From Podaxis mareebaensis (taxonomy: Eukaryota > Basidiomycota > Agaricomycetes > Agaricales > Agaricaceae): 12,084 nt of DNA. The notes beneath the pieces were generated by a model. The model was not told where the DNA came from, ran no database searches, and worked only from the letters and a program-made list of their open reading frames with translations. The stretch lies in NCBI GenBank assembly GCA_018524725.1, contig JAEUWP010000427.1, positions 1 to 12,084 on the forward strand, read 5' to 3'. A program made the position numbers and the translations under genes. Of this stretch, positions 1 through 8,771 are shown piece by piece. Every line of letters starts with the position of its first letter. Position 1 is the stretch's first letter.

Positions 1-80
1 CTATTTTATATTTCACTTCACATTAGCTCTTTTATTTGTTATATTCTATAGTAATCCATTTGCTGCCCCATCACCGTGGA
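1..80 (+). other. 5' leader of the LINE (partial)
   Basis: This AT-rich stretch precedes the first ATG of ORF1. The ORF1 frame is closed by a TAG at 24-26, and no ATG precedes the one at 81 in that frame. The start of the LINE, or its junction with flanking DNA, lies here or left of the window. No promoter motif is evident. Confidence 0.5.
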
Positions 81-2087
81 ATGGATTGGTCAGCAATCCG
101 TTCCAGCCTTTGTGACATCTTTAGTGACATTGATGTCACTTCCACCTCAGACCCCAAAGCACTCAGTCTTCTCACAGCGCTTCTTTCCTACTCCTCCAGT
201 TGGCTTTCGTCATGGGCTAACAATGGGGGTGACCTTTCAACCTTTGAGGGAACCTCTTCCCTTGTTCATCTAATGCAGACGATTGCTCATTCTGAGCAAC
301 TCAGAAACAAACCTGTCCCGTACAATGGCCACAATGTGCACCTTTATGATGCCATCTCAATGCAATTCCCCCCTTCTCATACTCTCTCTCCTACCCCCAC
401 ACCCATGTCAACTGGGCATCATCAAGAATGTCAGGCTGAAAAGGCACCAGCAGTGTCCTCCCCCTCCCCCAAAGACGCCTCTGGGTTTCTCCAGGGCTCT
501 TCCTCTATTCCTACCTCTGACACCTCTGGGATACTCCAGGGCTCAGACTTGCAACTCGAAAAGGACACTGCACAAGCAATTGCCCTCTCGCATCTACCAC
601 CTACAGACCCTACCAAACCAGGTGAGTCTTCAACTTCCATCGTCGATGCTGACATGCTTCCTCCCCCTCCTGCCCAATCCACTGTCCCCGCCACTCCTGG
701 TCCATCCAGCCAGGAAAAGGCTAACCCTAACCCCAGTGCTTGGTCTATGATCAATCGTTGTTGGGTGCCTTGCAAAATGATAGCTGCCCCAGCACAGCAT
801 AAGCCTATCATGGCCCCCGCCTTCCCTCCCAAGGAAACCCATCCCATTCCTCCCTGTCCCTCTCCCCCATCTTCTACTCCTCCTCCTATCAACAAAGCCA
901 CCAAGCCTCAGTACAGGTCTGGTGCGCCATCCCCCTCAACTCAGAGGACATCTTACTCCAAGGCAGCCTCTCAAACACTGCTCAAAGTGGATGAGCTGCA
1001 AAAATATGCGGCTCTCCAAAATCACTTCCCCATGATGTCACCAGTCGACATCATTAACTTCCTACATAATGCAGGGGACATCAAATCACCTGCTCCCAAA
1101 TCCACCTCCTCCTCCCCTCGCCCTTCACAACCAAAGGCCACACAAGGCCCATCCCGCAAGAACGTTGTCGTCCTGTTCAATGACATGTTCACCCACCTCA
1201 TGATTACATCACTGGACCTTGTAGTCTGGTGTTGTAATAATGAACTTTACCAGAAAAACCTCCCTCTTCATGTTGAGTCAGCGAAGAAGAACAAGCGCAC
1301 CCTATGGCTCAATATGAGTGCTGTTGCATCTGAGGCAGAACTCAATGCCATCAAGAAAGGCATCTCCGACTCTAACAGGTTGGCATTTGCTACCCCGGAG
1401 ATCAGGAACGCAGTCAACCCATTGCTCCCGATGTCCAAATCCTTTATCAAATTGACCAACCTCCCATACCTTAAAGAGGATGGCACCCCATATACAGCTG
1501 ATGACATCAAACCCACCATTGATGCTTCTCCATATGCCGACATCGTCAATCACCTTGTTGGTAAACCCAGGTTCTGCTGAGTATTGCCTCACTCAGACTT
1601 GGCCATTCTCTTCTTCGACCTTTGGGACTCTCAAACAGTGTCGAAGGCCAAGCTCTACATCAACCACACCATTCTCTTTGAGAACAGAGTGTGTACTTTC
1701 CGAGGTGCTAGTATGAGGGTCGCAAGCCCTCTATGCAACTGCTGCTGGAGATGGGGGCATCCCACCCACTTATGTAAAGCATGCAACCCCAGGTGTGCCA
1801 TTTGTGGTAATCCTCACCACACCAACAACCACTGTCGCGATGGGTACTGCTGTTGTGGCAAGCCTGGCCCAAACCCTCATCCCCCCACCCCTGCCAATGT
1901 CACTGAGTGCCCTCACATAACTTCTTTTAACTGCTTGTCATGTGGCTCCAAGGAGCACCACATGAACAGCAATAAATGTCCATTCTTCTGTCATAGATAT
2001 GACAAAGAATGGATTATAAACCACCTCAAGGAAATGAAGACGGAGAAAGTGAAGGCCAATTTCAATGCACAGGCTGTTAATGTCTAA
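81..2087 (+). pseudogene. LINE ORF1: gag-like zinc-knuckle RNA-binding protein, one internal stop
   Basis: ORF1 proteins of LINEs coat the element RNA and act in the ribonucleoprotein that carries out retrotransposition. Starting at the ATG at 81 (context GGAATGG), this frame runs 668 codons to the TAA at 2085-2087, broken only by a TGA at 1578-1580 (codon 500). The first 400 residues are Pro/Ser/Thr-rich and low in complexity. A conserved block follows the stop (near DLWDSQT), and then come zinc knuckles: CX2CX4HX4C at 1734-1775, a second CX2CX4HX4C at 1794-1837, and a looser CX2CX4HX6C at 1932-1979. The sequence on both sides of the TGA is in the same frame and reads as one protein, so this is a nonsense mutation rather than two genes. 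An arginine CGA is the likeliest ancestor of the TGA. Assignment to LINE ORF1 rests on the knuckles and on the overlap with ORF2. Confidence 0.88.
2065..2087 (+). promoter_or_regulatory. ORF1/ORF2 overlap, possible termination-reinitiation site
   Basis: ORF2 has ATGs at 2065-2067 and 2080-2082, both before the ORF1 stop codon TAA at 2085-2087. The second gives the compact arrangement ATGTCTAA. Fungal LINEs need a way to translate ORF2 from a bicistronic RNA, and a start codon this close to the upstream stop fits reinitiation after termination. A frameshift between frames cannot be excluded. The overlap is directly seen; the mechanism is inference. Confidence 0.5.
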
Positions 2088-2121
2088 ACAATCCTTTTAT
2101 AACACTGCTTCACTATCTAAC

Positions 2122-2829
2122 ATTTCAGTGTGTTCGTTTAATGTACAAAAGAATTGGAGTACAGTAGAATTCCTTTTAAATTCACCATTACTTAAAGACA
2201 TTCATGTTTTATGTTTGCAAGAACCTGCCTTTAGGTTTATTCACAATATTCCGTCCACATCGGCCTCTGAAGGAGATCCGATGGAAGGACCACCTATTCA
2301 CAAAGATTGGCACCTACTTCATGACCAGTCTATTTCCAAACCTCGCATTATCACATACGTACACAATTCCCTTAAATCCCTCAATCCGATTATCCATCCA
2401 AACATTATTTCATCCCCCAATTTTCAAATGTTTTCACTCTCTATCCCCAGTAAACAGTATTTCCTTAACTGTTACTTTGAAACAAACGATTCATCTTCCA
2501 TAGACTATTTAGAATCATGTATCCACTCCTTCCCTAATAACATTTGGTATGCAGGAGGCAACTTTAACACGAGGTCCCCCAAATGGGATTGCAATGCACC
2601 CCATCACTCCACACATGCTGATTTGCTGTGTGACATTATGGACATGATTGGACTTACTAGATCTACTCTGACCCAATACTCCCCTACTCACTTTCCTGAC
2701 GATCCCAGCAAATCAGCAACAGTGATCGACCTCATGTTCACTATATCTCCACCAGATCTCCCTGCCCTGATACATTCTTACCAACATGACTGGAGATCTT
2801 GATCTGATCATGTTCCCCTATTTATGCAT
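2122..2829 (+). other. AP-type (exonuclease/endonuclease/phosphatase) endonuclease domain
   Basis: This domain nicks the genomic target. Visible motifs are the early Asn in SFNVQKN (residue 26 of ORF2), Glu in CLQEPA (residue 53), the GGNFNTRSPKWD block (residues 164-175), TVIDLMF, and SDHVPL just after the internal stop at 2800-2802. The central motif is normally GDFN with a catalytic Asp. Here that codon, 2560-2562, is AAC (Asn, residue 166), so the nickase is expected to be dead even apart from the stop codon. Confidence 0.88.
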
Positions 2830-3399
2830 GTTCCATTATCATCCACTGTCACTCCCATCACCATCAAACGTACCATACCTAAAGACTCCGAAGAGGAAGC
2901 TCTTTTCCTATACAACTGCTCCTTGTGCATCAAGGCAATTTCCCCAAATTTTACTTCTTCTGATGATGTCAATAAATATGCAGCTTCCATCTTCAATATT
3001 GTTTCTGAAGAATGGAACGCAAACATGATAGAAGTCAAAATTTGTCGTCGCTCAAAGCCGTGGTGGAATAACCATTGTTCTGATGCCCTATATGCCTTTA
3101 ACACTCATCATACCAAACACAACTGGAGCAACTTCAGACGAACCACCAAGAGAGCGAAAAGAGCTTTCTTTGACGCAAAGATTTTGGAGATCTCGATGGA
3201 GAAACAATGGCCTTGGGACCTAATGTCATGGGTGAAAAAGTGGAACCTTCCCCCATCCCAATCCATCCTTCACAAGGGACAACCATGTGACAAACCTGAA
3301 AGCCTGTGGAAAGCGCTTGATGAAACCTACAATGCAGCGTCTAACAGACCTGTTGATCTCAACTTGGCCAATTTTGCTCCCAAACAAGAAGAGCAATCA

Positions 3400-4470
3400 T
3401 GGCCTCCATTCTCACCCAGGGAATTGACAGATGCCCTCTTGCCTTGCACTAATTCATCCACTCCAGGCCCAGACCACCTCACATGGGCCCACATCAAATT
3501 CCTCATGTCTGATGATGTCATCAAATTGAACTTCACATCTTTCGCCTCTGCGTGTATTCAATTCCACACATGGCCAGAATATTTCAAGATGTCCACTTCG
3601 GTTATCATTCCCAAACCGAATAAACCTCATTATTCAACACCTAAAATGTTCCAGCCCATTGTTCTCCTCAACACCTTAGGCAAACTTATCGAAAAGATGA
3701 TCTCCAATTGTCTTCAATTTGAATCAACCCAGTTCGATCTAGTCCACCCCCTTCAATTCAGGGGCATCATTCACCACTCGACAGAGGATGCTGGTGTATT
3801 TGTCACCCATATGGTTCATACCAGATGGAAAAAGAACTTGAAAATGAGCATCCTCACATTTGATGTCACTCAATTCTTTCCTTCTATTAATCACTCTCTT
3901 TTGATCAAGATTCTTAAAAGACATGGTTTCCACTCTTCTGTAGTTTCCTTCTTCTCTGATTATTTAGTCAATCGTTTCACTAAGTATTCTTGGAACAATG
4001 ACTCCTCCCCTCCATTCCCTGCTTCCGTAGGTGTAGGACAAGGTTCTGCTCTCTCCCCCATCCTAACTGCTCTTTACCTTTCACCTTTCATTCACAAATT
4101 CTCTAACGATGCTAGGTGTAAACTACTCTCATTTGTAGACGATGGTCTCATCATTGTACAGTCCAATTCGTTTCACACAAACTGTAAACTACTCGCTTCT
4201 GTTTACCTTAGTTGTGAACAACTACTCACCTCTATGGGCCTCGCTCTTGAACATGACAAGACGGAGGCCTTCCATTTTTCCAACCACCCTTGGGTGGAAC
4301 CCAACCCACACATCATCATTGATCATCCCACTGATGGTCGTCTTACCTTTATCCCCAAGCATCATCTTAGATACCTGGGATTCTATTTTGATCAGGTGCT
4401 CTCCTTCAAGGAACACATCCGCTTTTACTCTACCAAGGCGCTATCCACAGTTAAATGCATGCGCCTCCTT
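3400..4470 (+). other. Reverse transcriptase domain (RVT_1 type, non-LTR)
   Basis: The non-LTR reverse transcriptase motifs appear in order. They are STPGPD (3457-3474), NTLGKLIEK, QFRG (3754-3765), motif A FDVTQFFPS with Asp at 3862-3864, motif B GQGSALSP (from 4036), the catalytic FVDD (4132-4143), DKTEAFHFS, and LRYLGFYFD with a downstream FKEHI thumb-like motif. The catalytic aspartates of motifs A and C are present. The conserved QFGG motif reads QFRG here because codon 3760-3762 is AGG. The next in-frame stop is at 4579-4581, just after this domain. Confidence 0.93.
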
Positions 4471-5040
4471 GGCAATTCCATCCGAGGTTTATCCCCATTA
4501 CACAAGCACCTCCTTTACAGGTCTTGCATAGTCCCTATTGCCATATATGGTTTCCGTCTATGGTTCAATCGAAATGGCTGATACAAAGGCCTAATTAAAC
4601 AACTCCAACAAATGCAACAGTCGGCCACCCTCTGGATCACTGGTGCATTCTGCACAATGCCCATGGGTGGTGTTGAGGCCATAGCCAGTCTCATCCCCAT
4701 CCAACTCCATCTCTTCAAGCTTGCCAAGCGGTGCTCTCTTCGCTTCCAAACCCTTCCCTCCTCCCATCCCCTTAAAATTCTTACATGTGACGTTGACCCC
4801 CTTGACGTGTGCTCTACCAAAACATGCTCCACAGCGTTAGACTTCGTATCTGATGCCCAATTAGTCTCAGACCAGTTTAACCAGCTCCATCCCAGTGCCA
4901 AGCCTGGTCAGCATCTCATCGACCACTTTGACTCCCAAATCCATTTCCACCAATGTCCCACTCCCACTGACAATAACATAAAAGCTCGTTATATACAATC
5001 TCTCAATGTAGCTAGGGATTCCTCTTTTTCCTCTCCTGTT

Positions 5041-5823
5041 TCATTAGTAGTTTCTTCTGATGGCTCTGTTCCCCTCAATCCGCGGCTCTCTGCTACCTCT
5101 GCATACTTAGTCTTTGGTTCCTCCACCTCTGATATTCTCTCCTCCTCCGTTCACCCCTGTGGGGAAGTTCTCTCTTCAGACTCTGAATTGTATGCTATCC
5201 GTCTCGGTCTCTTCTCCATTATCCCTCTTGCTATATCTCATAGTGCTTCCTCTATCTGTTTCTTCACCAATTCTATTTCTTCTGCTAAACTTCTTTTTAA
5301 CTATGGCCCCCACAGTGCTCATAAAGATGCCTTAGCAGTCATACCTCTCCTCCGAGAGTGGTTGTCTTCCTCCCCCCTCAACAACATCCATTTCTGGTCA
5401 GTCCCTTCCTCCAAAAAATGGTCGGTTCATTTCCAAGCACATAATCTTGCCAAGTCACTGTGCATACCCAACAACCCATGGTTCCCCATCCACACTTCCT
5501 TAGGTTACGTTTGCAATCATTACACTACCAAATGCCTTGCTCTCTGGAGGCAAAAAATGAATGTCCCTAAATACCAAGGCCACAACTGGCTCCCTCTTAC
5601 CAACCCTGCGGATCAACTTCTTGAACCAAAATATACCAATGGCGGCACTTGGCTCTCTTCGGGCCTTGGCGCTGACCCCAACCTCTGCATGTGCTTTACT
5701 CGCTGTGTGACTGACCATGCACCTATCAGCACCTTCAGACAGTGCTTCTTCCCAGGGCGCTACATCACCTCTTGCCCATGTGGCGAAGAACTTGAAACTC
5801 GGGACCACATCATCCACCATTGT
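5041..5823 (+). other. RNase H domain followed by a C-terminal CCHC zinc finger
   Basis: RNase H removes the RNA strand of the hybrid. The first catalytic Asp is in SDGSV (5059-5061) and the Glu in SELYAI (5185-5187). The third acidic position, normally TDS, is TNS here (AAT at 5269-5271), which removes a metal ligand. The last conserved block near WSVPSSKKWSVHF...NLAK lacks an obvious Asp. About 110 residues downstream lies CPCGEELETRDHIIHHC (5773-5823), a CX1CX8HX4C finger typical of the C-terminus of LINE ORF2 proteins and thought to bind RNA or the target. Confidence 0.85.
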
Positions 5824-6012
5824 CCCCTCTATCACCAGCCTTATGGTATTCGTACGAATATCTACTGGATCATTGAGTTCCTATGCAAAAACCCAGTGGC
5901 CTTCTCCTTCACTGACCAGATACAAGGACCAATAACATTTGAGGACTACAACACTCGATGGCTTACTCGACAAGAGAGGCTGGCCTTACATGGCGCTCCA
6001 GACATTCACTGA

Positions 6013-6290
6013 AAGGGTCTCTATCTCATTCTCTTCTTCTCTCTCTCTCTTATGTATGCTTACCTCTTGCTAGCTCCATCTCTCCCCTCCCACTTCAATT
6101 TCATCTCTTTTCTTTCTATTTGTTTGAATAGCTGTACTCTCCATCTCGTGTTGGTTGCCTCTCGATAGCTCCCTCACTCCCCTTCTTTTTCCTCTTTCCT
6201 TTTGTTTCTTTCTCGTGTCTGTAGGTTTCAGCTCTTGGGACTGCTATCACGCACCCCTTTGTAGTAGCTAGTCTATTGCAATAAATGTTG

Positions 6291-6295
<5 letters not shown>
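6013..6295 (+). other. 3' UTR of the LINE, pyrimidine-rich
   Basis: The segment between the ORF2 stop and the poly(A) tail is strongly CT-rich in its first two thirds, with runs of CTCTCT near 6033-6050 and TTTC/TCC blocks up to about 6215. In LINEs the 3' end of the RNA is what the reverse transcriptase recognises. No conserved stem was established by eye. Confidence 0.75.
6280..6285 (+). terminator. AATAAA polyadenylation signal of the LINE
   Basis: A canonical AATAAA hexamer ends 10 nt before the A-run starts at 6296. This is a normal signal-to-cleavage distance, and it supports the A-run as a copied mRNA poly(A) tail. Confidence 0.8.

Positions 6296-6329
<34 letters not shown>
6296..6329 (+). 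repeat. Poly(A) tail, 34 uninterrupted A
   Basis: The run of 34 A residues directly follows the 3' UTR and marks the 3' boundary of the LINE. It contains no substitutions. The base after it, C at 6330, starts flanking DNA that reads in frame as another element's gag-like protein. Confidence 0.97.
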
Positions 6330-6331
<2 letters not shown>

Positions 6332-6961
6332 GACCCCTTTGTCCCAGAGACCCTTCAGTCTCAAGCTAAGGCTTCAGTCAAACAGAAGCCTGACATTGCC
6401 ACCTACCCAAACCTACCAACCCTCGTGAACGTCCTGACCTTACAAGGAGAGTTGAACCCCCTTTCCAAATATCCCAACTGGGAATGACATATTCGACAAC
6501 GAACTCTTTCTCTCACCGTCATGAAACTCCTTCCCCCCAATCTTCTCAGAGTATATGCACAAGGCTGTTGGCTTTGTCTAGGAGTAGGGCATGTCACCTT
6601 CAACTGTCCCAACCATATGTGTCAATTCTGCCAAGGACAAAATCACCATTCATGGCAATGTATTCAACATCCTTAGACCCCTGTCATTCCATCTTGCTAT
6701 CAGTCTCCCATTAACAGTCCTACATATGAAGAAGCCAAGAAGCATGTTCAGTTTCTCACCAACACTCTGACTCTCGGCCAAAGAGGATGACAGAATATGC
6801 TGTATGAAGACACCTTTACCCTCATCCCTTGACCTATCCCTCACGATCATGGAGCACTAGAAAATACCACCACCAAGTATACCTTCAATCCCATCATGAA
6901 GCAGACAGAAGGACGACATGTTACTACCAACAACATCCCCATTCAAAACCAATCCAAGTGA
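6330..6961 (+). pseudogene. Gag-like zinc-knuckle protein remnant, 5' part displaced by the LINE
   Basis: One frame reads from directly after the A-tail (first codons encode TDPFVPETLQ) to the TGA at 6959-6961. It is interrupted by TGA at 6485-6487, TAG at 6674-6676, TGA at 6788-6790 and TGA at 6830-6832. It carries two zinc knuckles of the CX2CX4HX4C type, CWLCLGVGHVTFNC (6566-6607) and CQFCQGQNHHSWQC (6620-6661). Downstream comes a region with CYQSPINSPTYEEAKKH that looks like conserved protein sequence. Paired knuckles of this kind are usual in gag proteins of fungal LTR elements and in related mushroom transposon ORFs. It may be host-exapted or another LINE ORF1, but it is clearly broken. 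Its N-terminal half should lie left of the window if the LINE inserted into it. Confidence 0.75.
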
Positions 6962-7640
6962 TGCCTTGCAGAGGTCGACACCTGTTATAGGTAGATCGAT
7001 CTGGAGCTCGATCATACAAAGGGGATGATGTTACACTCCTCTCATCTCTGCTGCCATCTATGTCTCTTTCACATTCCTGCCTTGTCGTTCATCAATTGTC
7101 TTTCTGTCTTCTGACTCCAAGTGTCCACCCTGACCCACCTTCCATCACAACTTCGGTCTCACCTTGGATCCTCCAAAGTCATGCTATGTTTAGCACTCAG
7201 GCTCAGTGATATGTTGTGTAATAATAGCTTGTCTTCTGCAGATCTCATCTTACCTTGGGCTCGGTCAACTATACTTAGAACACTGAAGTAACTACAAAGA
7301 TTCTCCTTTAGGACATGTAGAATAGCAATCGCCTTCATATTTAGATAGCTCGTAAAGTAAGTAGAACTTAGCTTTACAATCATTTGTACATAGCATGAGA
7401 ATAGCAAGGACTGTCTTCTGCTTTATCTTCTTGCTGCATGAGAGCTCTACCTGCCTCGACAGGATAACTGGCATAACAGCTAAACCTATGGAGTAGCTTG
7501 CGACCTTACAAGTTGTATCTCTCCCTAGGCAGTCCCTGTGAGATTTCCAGCCAGCCTCTAGTTCTCTCCAGAGAACAGACGGGTGTTCCACTTCAGGAAC
7601 TTAATAGTGCTGGGTTGTCTTAGGACAGTATCTCTCCGCA
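6962..7640. other. Stretch with no recognised gene
   Basis: The gag-like frame above ends at 6961, and a short possible continuation (around EVDTCYR, 6970-6990) stops again at once. Two overlapping minus-strand open frames at 7159-7407 and 7292-7591 have no recognisable motif and no supporting composition. The segment may contain a decayed LTR or untranslated part of the neighbouring elements, but I could not find paired termini or a primer-binding site. Confidence 0.5.
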
Positions 7641-8293
7641 CTGAGACAACATGTAGAAACCGTCTCTATGTAACAAACAGCCATTTTGAAATATCACCAG
7701 TCAATAGCAATGTTGAGAAAATCAAATGGGCTGTTCACTATTTAGAGCCAGAGCTATGTGAAGAATGGGTCAGTCTACCTGAATACACAGGTGCAGACTG
7801 GGATGAATTCATATGTAAGATTAACAAAGATTATGGAGGTGCTCTTGATGATGACCAAGGTTGCATTTGAGGATATTTGTAATCTATGCAGAGAATACAG
7901 TGGCATCATGCTACATGATGCAGATGATCTAATTGCTTTCAAATGAAAGTTTAATTATATTGCAAATAAATTCTAGCAGATCCCACAGTAGTATCTAACA
8001 GAGAGTTAGTTGAAGCATTCATCAGGATGTTCAGCCCAGATTTCTGTGATGCATTGAATACCAGACTTAGTATTCAAGGAATATTAAAAGTTAATCAGCA
8101 AGGCAAGAACCATGTCAAAGACCCTTATGAAATTAAGGAAGTCATGGACAAGGCAGTCAAACTTGTTAGCAGAAAAACTATTGCCTGTGCATTACAAATG
8201 CAGACATGGGCAAGCAGAGACATTTTTGTGAATGTTAGGTTGGTCCTTATCACTGGTCACCTAAGCTTTGCTAGGGGGCAGCTATCTCACTAA
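7641..8293 (+). pseudogene. Fungal retrotransposon gag-like remnant, frameshifted
   Basis: Three frame-shifted pieces together read like the capsid-type gag domain common in agaricomycete LTR elements. The first (about 7641-7860) carries EKIKWAVHYL, then EEWVSLPEYTGADWDEF. The second (about 7860-7975, another frame) carries EDICNLCREYSGIMLHD and KFNYIANKF. The third (about 7983-8293, back to the first frame) carries SNRELVEAFIRMFSPDF, then DPYEIKEVMDKAVKLV. At least two frameshifts and stops at 7944-7946 and 7974-7976 break it. No protease, reverse transcriptase or integrase follows, so only the gag portion remains. Family assignment comes from the overall pattern recalled from fungal elements, not from a search. 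Confidence 0.6.
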
Positions 8294-8771
8294 ATGGTTC
8301 ACAGAGGCACTAGGATCTAGCAAGAAGGATCATGATAAGAAGGTAGTGAGGCAAGTGTCCAGTTAAGCACACTTAGAGGTTGAATGCTTATCAGTCAAGA
8401 GTGTGACTGATAAGACATTTACTACCACACTGATTGTGAGCTAACATCAATCCAGAGATAAAGCAAGAGCAATATTCTGAATTTGAGAATATAGGAAGCT
8501 TGCACTTCCAGTACACAGGTGGCTATTTAAGCTTACTTCTAATGTCCTAAGAAGGTAACTATGACAAAGTAATGCTACAGGTCTGAGAGTCAATAGAAGT
8601 ATAACTATGGAGAAGAGCAAGATGAGAATAGAAGTGAAGACAGGAACTAGATGAGAAAGGAAACTAACTAGTTAAGGAAATAGTTTGAGTCTGGGTTCAG
8701 GCAAGGCACAGAGAGATGAAGTGAAGAGTCTTAACAATAGAGATAAGAAAGAAACTATTTACTGAGATATA
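8294..8771. other. Non-coding stretch between two opposed degenerate frames
   Basis: No open frame of note lies on either strand. The plus strand is purine-rich from about 8585 to 8760 (many GAA/AGA/GAG triplets), so the minus strand is pyrimidine-rich. A TATA-like GGCTATTTAAGC lies at about 8521-8532, downstream of a perfect hairpin at 8387-8414. These could be parts of a decayed LTR, but no TG...CA ends or matching second LTR were found. Confidence 0.45.
8387..8414. repeat. Perfect 11-bp inverted repeat with 6-nt loop
   Basis: CTTATCAGTCA at 8387-8397 and its exact reverse complement TGACTGATAAG at 8404-8414 flank the loop AGAGTG. It lies outside any coding frame. Short hairpins near an LTR end are familiar in fungal Ty3-type elements, but nothing here proves an LTR. 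A terminator or transposon recognition site is an alternative. Confidence 0.75.

Larger units (their letters stand above)
2065..6012 (+). pseudogene. LINE ORF2: endonuclease-reverse transcriptase-RNase H polyprotein, two internal stops
   Basis: ORF2 supplies the enzymes for target-primed reverse transcription: nicking of target DNA, cDNA synthesis from element RNA and removal of RNA. A single frame runs about 1315 codons from the ATG at 2065 (or 2080) to the TGA at 6010-6012. It is interrupted by TGA at 2800-2802 (codon 246) and at 4579-4581 (codon 839). The segments on either side of each stop are in register, and family motifs continue straight across: the endonuclease SDH motif comes right after the first stop. 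Length and order match complete fungal LINE ORF2 proteins. As it stands, translation would give only most of an endonuclease, an isolated RT segment and an isolated RNase H segment, so the copy should not be autonomous. Confidence 0.93.
1..6329 (+). mobile_element. Non-LTR retrotransposon (LINE, Tad-like), near full length, inactivated
   Basis: The element contains, in order, a zinc-knuckle ORF1, an overlapping ORF2 with endonuclease, reverse transcriptase, RNase H and C-terminal zinc finger, a 3' UTR, an AATAAA signal and a 34-nt poly(A) tail. This is the canonical layout of fungal LINEs of the Tad group. The 3' end is certain because of the A-tail at 6296-6329. The 5' end is not visible: a stop lies upstream of ORF1 at 24-26, so at least part of the 5' UTR is inside the window, but the true edge and target-site duplication may lie to the left. 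No frameshift was seen across about 5.9 kb of coding sequence, only three TGA codons and a few motif substitutions. The Tad assignment rests on architecture and host, not on a phylogeny. Confidence 0.93.

Noticed and set aside
431..904. Minus-strand open frame of 157 codons opposite ORF1
   Set aside because: It is Gly-rich, which is the mirror of the Pro/Ser-rich ORF1 sequence. It has no motif and lies fully inside ORF1.
1578..4581. Three in-frame TGA codons as programmed readthrough or a recoded genetic code
   Set aside because: The element also ends ORF2 with TGA, catalytic residues are lost by the same CpG change elsewhere, and no readthrough context is shared among the three sites. Nonsense mutation is simpler.
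7159..7591. Two overlapping minus-strand open frames
   Set aside because: Neither has a recognisable motif or biased composition, and they overlap each other. They are probably chance frames in decayed transposon DNA.
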